Positions 1 through 11,777 of a stretch of DNA of 64,000 nt are shown piece after piece. A model generated the notes under the pieces. That model was not told the origin of the DNA, did not search any database, and was given only the letters and a program-made list of their open reading frames with translations. Made by a program: the position numbers and the translations under genes. Positions within the stretch are counted from its first letter, which is position 1. Every line of letters starts with the position of its first letter. This DNA is from Ditylenchus dipsaci (taxonomy: Eukaryota > Nematoda > Chromadorea > Rhabditida > Anguinidae): the NCBI GenBank assembly GCA_004194705.1, contig SADC01000350.1, forward strand, positions 558,001 to 622,000. Direction: 5' to 3'.

Positions 1-187
1 GTCAAAATACGCCATTCTAGCGTCAAAATACTTTTTTCTAGCGTCAAAATTTTTCTAGCGTCAAAATACGTTTTTCTAGCGTCAAAATACGCCATTCTAG
101 CGTCAAAATACTTTTTCTAGCGTCAAAATTTTTCTAGCGTCAAAATACGTTTTTCTAGCGTCAAAATACGCCATTCTAGCGTCAAAA
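1..187. repeat. Tandem array of GCGTCAAAATA-type units (left arm)
   Basis: Units of about 17-25 bp built on TCTAGCGTCAAAATACG are repeated about nine times. The same word occurs in reverse complement at 826-930. The two arrays therefore look like the inverted ends of one element whose outer left end lies before the window. The ORFs over this array are low-complexity translation and are not genes. Confidence 0.85.
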
Positions 188-620
188 GCCAGACCCTTTT
201 CATCTGCCATCAAAATGAATTTTTGCCGTGAAAATGCTTTTCTGCCGTGTAATAGCTTTTTCTGCCATAAAATACTTCTTTCTACCTTCAAAACTTCCAC
301 TGTCAAAGATGTGGTCGTTATTTCCTGTTTTATTTCCTTTTCATTCTACTCAATCCCTATTCCCACATCTTCAAAATTATACTCTACGCCACATGATTCA
401 GACCAGACAACTTTTATTCCAAATACCACACTCCAAGAACAAAGCGACAACAATGAAAACAAAACATATGGACATAGCACATCCTCCTCTTCACAGCAGG
501 CCAAACAGTAACAGCAGCTAAAGTATAGTTACCGAGTTTCGCTGTAGCTGTTAGATAAGAGGCGTTGACCATACCAGACAGAACTACCAGACATACCAGA
601 CAAAACAAATAAACACGAAC

Positions 621-751
621 TTGGTCCACGATCCTTTGTTCAGCTGCATCCATTGTTCGAGGCAGTTTTCATCTTCAAAGTGGGCGATAGGATGATAGTT
701 CAGACCAAATTGACGCTTTCTCACTTTTCCAATCTCAATGAAGGCTTCCAT
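621..751 (-). CDS. Possible coding exon inside the GCGTCAAAATA element
   Basis: I do not recognise this product. On the minus strand an ATG at 751 opens 43 codons of compositionally normal protein (MEAFIEIGKVRKR then a segment with LNYHPIAHFEDENC). It ends at a possible GT donor next to 621. It is noticeably richer in G+C and in charged and aromatic residues than nearby random ORFs. It lies between the inverted arrays at 1-187 and 826-930, so it may belong to, or be captured by, that element. The downstream exon is not obvious: the frame beyond the donor runs into a hydrophobic stretch (YLFCLVCLVVLSG) that could be intron or a membrane segment. Confidence is low because there is no family match and no complete gene model. 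Confidence 0.3.
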
Positions 752-825
752 GTTGGCTGATCAACTAAAATTAAGAATGAACACCGTGAAACACATAGAA
801 ACAAGAAATGGCATATGAGAACATA

Positions 826-930
826 ATTTGACGCTAGAATAGCGTATTTTGACGCTAGAAAAACGTATTTTGACGCTAGAAAAAGTATTTTGGCGCTAGA
901 AAAGTGTCTTTTGACGCTAGAAAAAAGTAT
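826..930. repeat. Tandem array of TATTTTGACGCTAGAA units (right arm)
   Basis: Five units in inverse orientation to the array at 1-187. The interval 188-825 between them holds related short words (TGCCGTGAAAATGC, TGCCGTGTAATAGC) and the possible exon at 621-751. Confidence 0.8.
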
Positions 931-944
931 TACTCTAATTAAAT

Positions 945-1012
945 TGCTCAATAATTGGTTTAGAAAATAATCGATTTGATTTTTAATCGGTTTGAGACAA
1001 TAATAGTTTATT
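945..1012. repeat. Dispersed AT-rich repeat (copy 1)
   Basis: A stretch with ATTGCTCAATAATTGG and ATCGGTTTGAGACAATAA recurs in reverse complement at 7377-7444. The rest of 930-1194 shows no gene. Confidence 0.7.
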
Positions 1013-1277
1013 AGATTTTCCGACACTTTATCATGTAAAAAGTCGTTTATTTGAAACATTTTTTTTTGACCAAAATCGATTTTTGCCTCAGAGGACCATT
1101 TTTTTAGCTCTTTCATTGCCTATCTTCAATTCAGCGAAAGCAAACTAAAAAAGGGTACCTTGATACTTCAAAAAGATGGAATTCGAACATAGTTTTGTTA
1201 ACTGGGGCCTACCGCATAAAGAAACTCTGGTATGCATACATTTTTATGCATCCAGAGTCACTTTCGAGTGATTTGTG

Positions 1278-1390
1278 TCTAAGGTATGTGGGTGTGCACA
1301 TCTCAACCCCAAGCAACCAAGCCCCCTGCGCCCCTTCGGGGGTGCAGGGGGCTTGGTTGGTTAGAGATGCGCGCACTCACTTACCTTAGA
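1278..1390. mobile_element. GC-core foldback MITE, copy 1
   Basis: A near-perfect palindrome. TCTAAGGTATGTGGGTG at the left pairs with ACTCACTTACCTTAGA at the right, and the hairpin centre is AAGCCCCCTGCGCCCC / GGGTGCAGGGGGCTT. Relatives lie at 14786-14856 (half), 15046-15146, 26452-26549, 41970-42077 and 43592-43700. The left flank (GGGGCCTACCGCATAAA and ATGCATCCAGAGTCAC) also recurs beside other copies, so the palindrome is the core of a longer element. Nothing else is seen in 1391-1660. Confidence 0.85.
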
Positions 1391-1675
1391 CATAGTTCCG
1401 AGCAAGACTCTTGATTAAAAATGCATATAGTGGCTCTTTTTGCCAGCTCCAGTGACCAAAACGGGGTAGAATACCTTAATACAAGGTGATTTACCTTGGT
1501 CCCCAAGGCAAAAAGACATATTTTGGTCAAAATTTTTTTTTCAAAAAATCAATTTTTTATGCGGAAAAGTGTGTTAAAATAACTTGCTTATCGTTTTAAG
1601 CACATAAAAGTTACTAAGGAGTCATTTAAACATGATTTTTAAATAAGTGAAAAATGCGCTCAACCCCCCCTCCCC

Positions 1676-2697
1676 GGTGCCATGGCATTTCGTCCAAAAT
1701 TCAGTTCGTCCGAAATTCGATTCGTCCAAAGACAATTCGTCCAAAAAGCAACTTGTCCAAAAGTTAATTCGTCCAAAATTCAGTTCGTCCAAATTTAAAT
1801 TTCAAGTAAAATTTTTGCGAGAGAACCATTTTTACGGTCACAGAATAACTTCCACCGCTCAGAAGGCCGTGCAAGTGTGGCCGAACGCCAATAAAATCTG
1901 TTTTTGGGGTTTACTAAAGGAGGGACAAACTTTTTGAGAAAAAACGATTGAGAAAGTAATAATCGCAATGTAATCGGGTTAATCGCTCAGAATCACACCT
2001 CCGAATATCCGAAACTATCATGAATCACTTCAACGACGCCAAAACACTGTTTAGGGTGGTTTGGAGTAGTTCGCGATGTTCGGTTGTAAGATTCTGATCG
2101 ATTTACAAGATCACATTGCGATTTTGATTCGCTCAATCGTTTTTTTGCAAACATTTTTCCCCTTTTAGTAAACCTCTTGAAAAACCATTTTTATTAGATT
2201 TTCGCAACTGTGGCACGAGAATGGTATTTCGTAAATTAATCCCCTAATAGATTACAGATTCAAATAGCGGTGGTGGCAAGCTATTTTTGCCTGGACAAAT
2301 AGGTTTCAATGGAACAGTAAGCTTCAGGGTGAGTAGTAAGGCCACCTGGAACCTGTTATGAACGGGTATTCCCTCCCGAACCCGAAATTTTGAATTTCGG
2401 GTAGTAGACCGCGTAGTACTCAGGTGGTAGTCCAAAACACGTGGTATTTAGGTGATTGTACTTAGGGAGAAACACTCAGGTGATAGTATTTGGCAGTGCC
2501 TACATATTATAACGCAGGTGGAGTGGATCAATGGAGATTTAGACGTACTTAATTTTGCCTTAATTTGGACCAATTGCAGTTTGGACGAACTGACTTTTGG
2601 ACGAATTGACTTTTGGACGAACTGAATTTTGGACGAATTAAATTTTGGACGGATTGTCTTTGGACGAACTGAATTTTGGACGAAATGCCATGGCACC
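1676..2697. mobile_element. Array-ended element with ATTCGTCCAAA units
   Basis: Inverted termini begin GGTGCCATGGCATTTCGTCC. They continue as tandem CAATTCGTCCAAAA-like words at 1690-1800 and, inverted, at 2570-2690. The centre (about 1910-2175) is a second inverted repeat around AACGATTGAG / CTCAATCGTT. There is no transposase. The flanking octamers (CCCTCCCC and CCCCTTCC) only loosely match, so the TSD is uncertain. Confidence 0.8.
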
Positions 2698-2769
2698 CCC
2701 CTTCCCAGCTAAATAAGTTCCTAAAATTGTGTGGGTAACTAGGTTTGTTAGGACATAAATTAATATTTC

Positions 2770-2870
2770 ACCCACCCCAACCCAATACCTTTACCACCTG
2801 GACAGGTTGATATGCAGGTAACTCCAGAGCAGGGGTATATTTACCCCAATGACCTGAAAAGTCAAACGCC
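2770..2870. repeat. Dispersed repeat with CCACCTGGACAGGTTGATAT
   Basis: The segment around GGTTGATATGCAGGTAACTC and GACCTGAAAAGTCAA recurs in reverse complement at 53570-53645. No gene is seen in 2698-3497. That stretch also holds TTAACACAAA / TTATAACA degenerate tandem words (3080-3190) and a fragment of the CAAACCATCTTCAGCATGC repeat (3015-3050 and 3375-3415). Confidence 0.65.
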
Positions 2871-3497
2871 TGTCTTTTTTAATTTTTTAAATTACTGTGA
2901 AAAAAGTATGCACCCAGGTGTATCTGAACCAGAAAACTCGGCGGTAGATATCCAAGTGGTTGTCCACGTGAATCAAAATTGTTTTTTCGCGTTTTCGGGT
3001 TCAAAAAAACTTTTCTGCACTAATTTGAGCATGCTGAAGATGGTTTGACTATGGTTAAATCGGCACTCCCAGAAACTAACACAATTGATTTTAACATAAA
3101 TAGATTTTAACACAAAGAGATTATAACATTGATTGATTCTAACAATAATAGATTATAACACAAATTGATTATAACACAAATGATTTCAGAAGAAATTGTT
3201 TTGAAACGAAATGGTTTCGAAACAAAGTGTTTTTAAGAACAATTGTTTTTAGAGAAAATGAAGTGGACTTAATTTGGCAATACTTTTTTTGACCCAGATT
3301 AACTTTTTTTGACCCAGATTCACTTATTACTGTCCCAGATTTTAAATTTTAAATTTTCTCCATAAAACGTGATTTTACCATAGTCAAATCATCTTCAGCA
3401 TGCTCTTATTAGTGCAGAAAAGTTGTTTTGGAACCCGAAAATGTGAAGAAAGAATTTTGATCCAAGTGGACGACCACTTGGTTAGGTTTCTGGATGG

Positions 3498-3703
3498 AGT
3501 TCTGAGCGATTCTAAGGAGTGATGTAGAGGATGCTGGTTCGAATCCAACTAGGCGTATACCTTATTTTTTATTATAATTTTGAGTGTTTGAGTGGTGTAG
3601 TGGTCCATATACTCATCACCAAGGTTGCTGGTTCGAAACTCTCCGGATGCAATTAGTCCCGAGTAGAGGATCTCAATTCGTGGTCCTTGTCACCAGGTGC
3701 TTG
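3498..3703 (+). repeat. Dimeric tRNA-like SINE (interrupted by hAT)
   Basis: Two tRNA-like modules lie in tandem. The first ends GCTGGTTCGAATCC and the second has an A-box-like TGGTGTAGTGG followed by a B-box-like GGTTCGAAACTC. The same dimer occurs at 38931-39150 (+) and 52975-53115 (-). The tail GGTGCTTG at 3696-3703 is duplicated after the hAT element at 7155, and the SINE-like tail continues there. No tRNA cloverleaf with a usable acceptor stem was found, so these are retroposons and not tRNA genes. Confidence 0.65.
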
Positions 3704-6700
3704 CAGTGATGTCAATAATGCCAAAAAACTGTACTACAGTTTCAAAACTGTAGTACAGTTTTGAACTGTACTACTGTTTTAAACTGTAGTACATTTCAAA
3801 ACTGTAGTACATTTCAAAACTGTAGTACAGTTTTGAAACTGTAGTACAGTTTTCGCAACTGTAGTACTGTTTATGCGACTATATTACGTTTGTTGTGCTT
3901 GTTCCTCTCATTTTTCATTTTTTTTTCTCGCATACACATTTGTACTGGTTTAGTTAATCGTTATGACAGCTAGAATTCGGAGCAACTCTGCCTTCGGTGT
4001 CCAAAAAATAGACAAGAGAAGCGAAAAGGGCGAACGGACCCCATATGGAATAGGTATCTCGTATCGGATGTTATTATATGTTCCGCTTCTGGGTGCTCTA
4101 AGGCATGCAATCTTTTATGAACTGTTTTCTAATTGTTCGTTTGTAGACTTTCAAACTCCCAGGAAATGCTACACATCTAAAAGACCACTGGGCTCGAAGG
4201 CATGAAGTCAATTTCGGGGGTTCATTTGAAACCACAAAGCAAAGGTTAGATAAGTTCATTTCTATAATCAGAGGTATTTTTCGCTTTTTTTTAAGAGAAG
4301 AACATATTCAAAGGCTGTTTGATGAGGTGCTTGCCATATCGGCGATTCCAATTAATGTGTTTATGCATCCAGCAATTCGTAACTTTCTTGAAGCCTTGCG
4401 TTTCGAGGTTTTTCGAATTTGAATCTCCACGCTTCAAATACGTTATGTGTTAAGGTTCCACGAAGTAGGGCCACTTTGAAAAAAAGGCTGGTGGATCGGT
4501 TTCGCAACATACAGACAGAACTTGTGGCCGAAGTGAAGAATTTGGAGGTTCGTGGATCTGTGACATGTGATGTGTGGACCGACGGTGGTGTTAAACATGC
4601 TTTTCTTGGTTGATATTTCAGATGAAGTGGACAGGAATTGATTGACAACCTATATGTGGCAGGGATCACCTTTCATTACTACAAGCACGAGTTTGGCTTG
4701 CGTCGACTGTTCTTAGGACTCGTGGAGCTGAGAGCAAAGCATACGGCTGAAATAATCCGATCTGAAGTACTCAAGCTACTGCTTTCTTACGGAATACGTG
4801 CAAATTCAATTTTTCAAATCGTAACGGACAATGGCAGTAACATGGTAGCAGCATTCAAAAATATCATTCCAGGTAAAAGTTTCAATGAATGCTACACAGT
4901 TAACAATCAATTAATTGGGTTCAGCGCAACAGATCAAAGAAGAACTTGACGAGGATGACTATTTCGAGAATATTGCAGATGAAAATACAAACTTCTCGCT
5001 CGAGGCTGATATGGATGATCCAGTCGATGAATTCCTAGACTTAGTGTCGCATGTTGCTTCTTCAAAAAACTTTTGTTTGACACTTTATGCTAATTATTCA
5101 GAACAGCCTTTCCTCAGCGTCTTAGCTGCTTCGCTCATTCGTTGCAGTTGGTGGTTGGAGGTTTCGTCAGAGACTTCCTTTCATTGTCAAGTGGATTTCG
5201 AAAAATGTGTGGGTTGATTAAGCGAGTAAAATACTGCCTCGAAGCTAAGCATGTTGGTTTCTCTGTATATCATTAGGCTATTAGCACTCATATTTCACAT
5301 TTCCGCTCTTAGAAGAAATGACTGGAAAATCGGTTTTAACACTATCAGCAACACGGTGGGGCTCATGTGTGGATGTTCTCGAGCGTTACTTCGAGCATTC
5401 GCAGGCTTTACAAGTCATCGCTAATAAAAAGGGTTGGGATTGTCCATCTGAATACGAGATCCAGGTTGCTTAACATTTTTGAAGCTTGCCAACATCATTA
5501 TAGCTAGCGCTATTACAGTACTTGAATGCAGTTTATGAAATTTTGCTTCCATTTGCCGAAATTTTACAAGAGGTCCAAGCCAAAAACTCAGTCACAATTT
5601 CAAAGTGTTTCGGCTATGTAAAAGCTCTGCTAATGTCTTTTGAAGAAGAAGAGGTGTTTTTACTTTTGGAGATGAATGGAAAAATTGTATATTAACAGGT
5701 CACATTAGTTTCCGAAGAAAAGGATGGCTTACGGAAATCTCTTCTAAAGCGCTTTAGCCGAATTATTGATTCAAAGGAAGCAGGTTTCAATCCGATTTAT
5801 GTCATGGCGGCTGCGCTAGATCCTAACACTGCAGATCATTTGACTGACGAAGACCTTGAAATAGTCGTGGATTCTCTTGGAAATTTGGTAAAATTATATT
5901 TCGTCAATTCAATCTTAATTGGTCATGTTTAGCTTCCAACATCTATGGTAGAACCACAACCAGAGATTGAAGAAATGCCGCAATCAAGTATCTCAATTCT
6001 ATTGGCAAAAGTGTCCAGCATAAACAAGAAGAAGAGAAAAGCGGTTCATCAAGCCCAGGAAGAGAGGAAAGGTTCTATTCGTCTGCTCCTGAGAGCTTTG
6101 TGTTCCGAAAACTTCGGTATCAAAAATCCGCTACATTACTGGCATGGTCTTATGAAATCTGTATGTTCAATTGTGTTGATTTCTCGTTACGTATGGATTG
6201 TTCTAGAAAATGCATGCAGTGGCTACATTGGCACTTGAAATTTTGGCGGTTCCAGCGACGAGCGCTCCAATAGAACGGATTTTCTCGCAAGCAGGAATTG
6301 CAACTTGTCGGCACAGAAACCGAACAGAATTTTCATTATTGAATTCTCAGCTTTTGATTTACTGTAATAAGATTTCTGATAGTAGCGTTACGTAATGTTG
6401 TTATTGTTATTTTGCACGTGTTTTGTTTTAGTAGGAATAAAAAATTAGTCCAGCAATATGCACCTTAACCTCAAATGACGCTAACAAAAATGATATTACA
6501 GGGATGTAAACGAGTTTTTTTCCTTATTTACACAAGTCATACAAGATCTTCGTTTCCCCTCCTCATTCTTTACTCTTTCTTTTCCTTTTTTGTGAGAATA
6601 TTTGTCAAAAAGTCACTATTCGAAAATGTAAAAGCTTAGAAAGTCTAAAAATTTGACGGACAGAAGCAGGAAAAAATTGCAGATGGATTTCCAATTCGGG

Positions 6701-7154
6701 ATTTTCGAGAGTCCATTTTCAAAATAATCTATTTATCCTATTTCTCCCGTCCGACAAAATAACTTATACCTTCGATGATACTTGCGCTATACATCTTTCA
6801 ATTCACAGCGTTTATGCACAACTATCCACAGAAGACAAGATCTTTACAACAAAGGCTTGTATGTGGCACAACTAATTAGGCTCAAGCGTGCTAAACCAGT
6901 ACTTAAGAATAAAGTTAATGAAAAATGAGAGGAACAAGCACAACAAACGTAATATAAACGCATAAACAGTACTACAGTTGCGAAAACTGTACTACAGTTT
7001 CAAAACTGTACTACAGTTTTGAAATGTACTACAGTTTTGAAACTGTAGTACAGTTTTGAAACTGTAGTACAGTTTTGAAACTGTAGTACTGTTTGAAACA
7101 GTACTACAGTTTTTGCAACTGTAGTACAGTTTTTCGGCATTATTGACAACACTA
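3704..7154 (+). mobile_element. Complete hAT transposon with 8-bp TSD and array termini
   Basis: The ends are CAGTGATGTCAATAATGCC and, inverted, TAGTGTTGTCAATAATGCC, which fits the hAT CAGNGNTG-type tip. The octamer GGTGCTTG flanks both sides exactly (3696-3703 and 7155-7162). Just inside each end is a tandem array of AAACTGTAGTACAGTTTTG units (3725-3880 and 6965-7135). The interior encodes a BED-type hAT transposase (3963-6395). The insertion interrupts a tRNA-like SINE whose two halves can be rejoined across the TSD. Confidence 0.95.
3963..6395 (+). pseudogene. hAT transposase with BED zinc finger, multi-exon, probably degraded
   Basis: Transposase that cuts and pastes its own element. In order I see: a BED-like finger (CSASGC, then HLKDHWARRH near 4165-4200); a helical region (about 4300-4420); a first catalytic Asp block (TCDVWTDGG, about 4563-4590); a second Asp block (IVTDNGSNMVAAF, about 4818-4860); an acidic segment (4915-5050); and the C-terminal hAT dimerisation domain (VPATSAPIERIFSQAG, about 6249-6296). 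Short GT-AG introns appear to separate the blocks (the one just before TFKLPGN ends at 4149). Some junctions cannot be joined cleanly. For example the frame after KHAFLG (4613) stops, and several blocks lie in different frames without good splice sites. It may therefore be inactive or carry assembly indels. Its place between the array termini fits an autonomous element. Confidence 0.85.
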
Positions 7155-7376
7155 GGTGCTTGACGGGGTTCGGGGAGCATAAGGTGCTTTTACATGGTTT
7201 GCGTTGATTTGGGGTGTTTTCAGCAGTTTGGGATGCTTTGGGGTAAATTACGGATGACTCAAGTAATTTGGGGTGGTTTTGGGGTTTTCAGACAGAATCT
7301 AAAAATTTTTAAAAAACCATAAATAACATCTGAAAACTTAACCCGTTATTTATCAAGCATATCAATGACAAACCAT

Positions 7377-7444
7377 TATTGTCTCAAACCGATTTAAAAT
7401 CAAATCCATTATTGTCTAAACCAATTATTGAGCAATTTAATTAT
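7377..7444. repeat. Dispersed AT-rich repeat (copy 2, inverted)
   Basis: Reverse complement of 945-1012, carrying TTATTGTCTCAAACCGAT and CCAATTATTGAGCAATTT. The remaining 7163-7560 holds the rest of the SINE tail (GGGAGCATAAGGTGCTTTT, also at 39155) and GGGGTG-rich filler. No gene is seen. Confidence 0.7.
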
Positions 7445-8273
7445 TGGCAAACCTGACTTTGACCAAACACGTTAATTATTAAACAATTATTGTCCCAACG
7501 GGGTAGAGCCTAACTTTATTCCAATAATAACATACGGGAAACCAACAACTGAAATAATTTTTCAACGCTTGCGCTGGCCCCTTCCTTTGCGAGCTTCTTT
7601 CGGTTTGGGTGGCACGATCACTCCGTCATACTTCTACTGGAACCCTTTACCTGCCTCGTCTTTGCCACAACTATGAGATGCACCCTGGAAATGAGAGCCA
7701 TATATACAGCTTGATTCGTGTAATCAAAAGAATTACATACCACACAGCCCTGAGCTCTGCGACGATTATCAACTCGGCGACCAGCACGGTCAAGCACCAC
7801 GTAGAAGTCCATTCCATACATTCCGATTGAGGGACATACTTGATTCCCAAATCGATGTGCTCCTGAATGCCAAAGCCGATGTTGCCTGTGTTCGAAAAGC
7901 TCTCACGATAGAGTTCGTATTCTTTAACCTAAAGATCAAAAGTTAGGTGATAAAGCATTGGGGAAAAGGCTAACCTTCAATCCACGATCAATAATTTCTT
8001 CGGCTTTCATGGTCCTTGGCGATACAGCTTCACAGTGGAAGGCGTTTCACGAAATCCCCTTCATCCAGTCCGATGTCGAAACAGCCATGGTATTGCTTGC
8101 TCTTTCAGGCTACAAGTTCATCATACTCAGGATTGAAAGTTTCCTAAAAAAGCAAGTAACTTAACATAAGCCCCCTTTTCTTGCTGCTTGTTTGAAAGTC
8201 GGCTGCACAGTCTATTTCTCTCTAAAAATCTAGACAATATTTTTCCCTTCCTTTTTGCTGGTGAATCATCAAT

Positions 8274-8975
8274 ATGTCTATCAATGCACTCCACCAGCAA
8301 CTCCAAGTTCTGCTTCCAAAAGCTAAGAGGACCCGAAATACCCAAAACACCCAGAAGAATTTTGAGCCTACTCTAGATGACATCCAACAGACTATCACCC
8401 AAATTGACTTCAAGGACAATCCACTTGGGCTGCTGGTCACTACTCTTTGTCTCATGGTGGGTGGTCTGAGCCAAAGACTTGAAGAATTTTTGGATCATGG
8501 TGCCAAAAACAGCATACCTCATGACTCTTCTGCTGAAGAAATGGAGCGCCGACGATCAGTGGTTATTGCTGGTGTTCCTGAGTCAAAAGAAACTAGTCGT
8601 GCAAAAAAGTGGGCAGAGGACAATGGGTATGTTGACAAGCTGATCGAAGAGCTTGATCTGGAATGCCTCCAAACTGCTGTGTATCGGCTAGGTAAGCCGG
8701 ATTCTGAGAAGAATCGTCTTATTAAGGTGGTCTTCCCCACTTCCTATTTTGCTACACAAGCTCTTATTGGCTTCAACCAGCTCAAAAAACATCCTGAGCA
8801 CAAGCAACATTATTCTAACATCTATATTCGACCTTCTCAGACTAAGGAACAGCGAGACAGTGACTACAAACTGCGCCAAGAAGTCCGACGTCTGAATGAA
8901 AATGGACCTACTGTGCGTATTTACCGTGGTAAAATTGTTCCTATGAGCAAAGACCGACCAGGCCAGGGAAACTGA
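8274..8975 (+). CDS. LINE ORF1 protein (RNA-binding type)
   Basis: An intact 233-codon ORF. The N-terminal 85 residues are helical and leucine-rich and probably oligomerise. The centre has RRSVVIAGVPES, a stretch (YVDKLIEELDLECLQTAVYR) and RLGKP, followed by NRLIKVVFPTSYFA and SNIYIRPSQTKEQRDSDYKL. This succession (IAG-P-ES, VYR-G, RLIKV, RPS-T-EER) is the usual layout of CR1/L2-type ORF1 proteins in invertebrates, which bind the element RNA and chaperone reverse transcription. The start codon follows TCATCAAT with no competing upstream ATG. ORF2 begins about 50 bp after its stop. That ORF1 is intact while ORF2 is broken suggests a fairly young copy or base-calling errors downstream. Confidence 0.8.
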   Translation: MSINALHQQLQVLLPKAKRTRNTQNTQKNFEPTLDDIQQTITQIDFKDNPLGLLVTTLCLMVGGLSQRLEEFLDHGAKNSIPHDSSAEEMERRRSVVIAGVPESKETSRAKKWAEDNGYVDKLIEELDLECLQTAVYRLGKPDSEKNRLIKVVFPTSYFATQALIGFNQLKKHPEHKQHYSNIYIRPSQTKEQRDSDYKLRQEVRRLNENGPTVRIYRGKIVPMSKDRPGQGN

Positions 8976-9028
8976 TCCAGTGCTCCACACCAGGTCTCTC
9001 CTTTTTATCTTTTAACTCACGTAGTTTA

Positions 9029-11777
9029 GTGAACAAAATTAATGAGCTTTCTTTAGTGTTAGATTCTTATAAGTATCATATTATTTCTATTAGTGAGACC
9101 TGGCTGCAAAAAATTGTAGACAGCTCCTTAGTATGTCCTAATCCAAATTATACTTCGTATCGTTCTGATAGAGCAAGTAGAGGTGGAGGCTCTGCTATAA
9201 TTGTTTCTTCATCCTTTTTTGTGTTCAAATTCAAACACCTACTATTGAGCACGTTGATTTAGTTTGCCTAGATATTTATGATTCTAATATTACTAACATA
9301 ATGAGAATTGTGAATATTTATGTTCCACCCGCTAGTACACCACCTATTGTTGAAGAGATTTGCAATGTCTTAAGCAATTTGGTAACTGTTCCGTACCCTA
9401 AAATAATAACCGGTGATTTTAATTTTCCTGGTATAAACTGGTCCAAACCTTTCGAAATTCAAATGAGTTCGTCTGAAAAATTATTTTTTAATTTTTTACA
9501 GGAGTCTAAATTGTTCCAGCTTATAACAAAAAACACTAGAAATAATTCGATACTCGACCTTGTGATCACTGACTTCCAACAATTATTAATAATCTGCAAT
9601 TGCATCCACCTTTTGTGTCATCTGACCACTGTCAAATTACTTTTTCTGCATCATTTAATCATAAAATTTGTAAGCCCAAAAAAGTTCTCTGTTTTTCGAA
9701 GTGCGATTTCCACATGTTAAACAACAAGTTTGCTAACTTCCACTGGTCAGACACTTTTTCTCACACTGCTAATATCAACAGCATTTACTCTGTGTTTAAC
9801 AACATTCTCTGCCATCATATAAAGCAGTCAGTGCCCCAATTGACTATCAAAAAGACGTATCTCCCATCTCACATCAAATCGATTCTCTCCTACAGAGAAA
9901 AGTTGTGGAAAAACATTAAACATGCAAAAGTCATGGAAAAATTTCAAAAAACCACAACTGATCTCCAAAAAGAGACACTCAAATATTTCAGATCAAAAGA
10001 AAACAAATTGCTTATGAACAAATCAAGCAAAAAAATTCACTCATATATTTCTTCTCAAACAGCATCTAAAAACACCAAAATTTCGGCCCTTAAAATAAAA
10101 GATTCAACTATTTTTTCTCCAGCTGATAAAGCTGAGTGTTTTGCGTATCATTTTTCATCTGTTTTTCAACAACCTGACAGAAGCTTTGTAGCTTCACCTA
10201 AACCTCAGCTAAACGTCAATCACATTTCTTTTGTTGATATAGATAAGATCCAAGTATATCGAATGCTTCTTAATCTACCTGCCAAGGTAAACTCGTCTCC
10301 TGACTCTATTCCTTATATTTTTCTTAAAAATTGTGCCGAAAGGTTGGCCTCACCAATTACCCACATTTTTCAATATTCGATTATGAGTGGTGAAATTCCG
10401 AAAATTTGCAAATTTCCCAAGTCCTGCCGCTGTATAAAAAGGGGCTAGTATCTGATCCAAATAACTATCGACCTATAAGTCTTACATGTTCTTTATCAAA
10501 AATAATGGAAAAATAATCCACAACAAATTGAGCGAATTTTTTGAAAAAAATAAGGTTTTACCTTCTTCTCAGCAAGGTTTCCGTTCTCGAAAATCTGTTA
10601 CGACCCAACTACTTGAAAATCTTGACGATTGGACAAATGCTATTGAACAAAAAAAGTGGGTAGATGTAGTTTATTTCGATATTTCTAAAGCTTTTGACTC
10701 AATTTCCCACACTATTTTGCTTCAAAAACTTTATAATATTGGTGTCAGAGCAGCGCTATTAGAATGGATCAAGAGCTTTATAACTGGGCGTCTTTTTCAG
10801 TTAAAGTAGGTGATTCTTTTTCAAACGCTCAACCTATTTCAAGTGGGGTGCCCCAAGGTTCAGTTTTAGGGCCACTATTGTTTCTTTTTTACATCTCAGA
10901 TATATCGACTGAATGCTTCTTATCCAATGTTACTCTCAAGTTCTTTGCTGATGATCTGAAAGCTTACGTCATTTATTCTGATCCCACATTCTCAACTACA
11001 CTACAAAATTCATAAATTCTTTTTCAGCTTATTGCATTAAGAACAAATTGAAAATCGCTACGGATAAATGCTCAGTTCTATACCTTGGTCGAAATAATCC
11101 CCAATTTCAATATTTAGTTAATGATTTTAGCATACCGGCTGTTACCGACTCTATTAAAGACCTAGGTATTAAAATCACACCTGAACTGAGATGGAAAGTG
11201 CACATCGATTACACTCGAAAAATTGCATCGTTGAAATTATTTTCTTTATTCAAGGCTATCCGATCAAACAATTCGAAATTCCTATGCCAAATGTATGTAA
11301 CTTACGTTCGACCAATACTTGAATTTAACTCTATCCTCTTTAATCCCAGTTATGCTAAGGAAATTAAAAATTAGAAAAAGTTCAATCGATGGCAGTTAAT
11401 ATAATATATTACCGATCTTTGAAAACGAAGTACCCAGACAAACCATCATATGAAAAATTGCTAAAATATTGGGTTTAAAATCTCTTCAATATAGACGAAT
11501 AGTGCTTGACTTAGTTTTCTATCACAAAATTGTGCTTACACTTGCCATTGTTAATTTGAGTCATATGCCAATGTTAAAAGCTTCTGAGACTAGAGGATTA
11601 GAATCTAAATTAACTATTCCAGTGTGTAAAACTAATGTAAGATACAACCATTTCTGTATTAGAGTCTCTAAGCTTTACTATAATTTGCCTATCGCTGTAA
11701 TTTCTTCCGGAACTAACCAATCATTTAAACTTAATTTAGAGAAAATAGATCTTATAAAACTTGTAGATTTGCAATAG
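9029..11777 (+). pseudogene. LINE ORF2: endonuclease plus reverse transcriptase, frameshifted
   Basis: The product would nick the target and reverse-transcribe the element. Endonuclease motifs are SISETWL (about 9090), GDFNFPGINW (about 9412) and SSDHCQI (about 9617). Reverse-transcriptase motifs are QGFRSRKSVTTQL (about 10574), YFDISKAFDSISH (about 10674), SSGVPQGSVLGPLLF (about 10840) and the catalytic FADD (about 10943). These lie in at least six successive frames (9029-9260, 9301-9600, 9600-10448, 10486-10809, 10764-11015, 11048-11374, 11469-11777), so several single-base indels break it. The motif order and spacing are complete. The C-terminal part after 11048 is the usual thumb/connection region, and no further domain is evident. 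Confidence 0.9.

Noticed and set aside
3590..3660. tRNA gene candidates with A and B boxes
   Set aside because: No acceptor-stem pairing or sensible anticodon arm; the sequence is part of a dispersed dimer.
8127..8455. Minus-strand ORFs of 72-77 codons opposite LINE ORF1
   Set aside because: Antisense shadows of the ORF1 coding frame and of the LINE leader.
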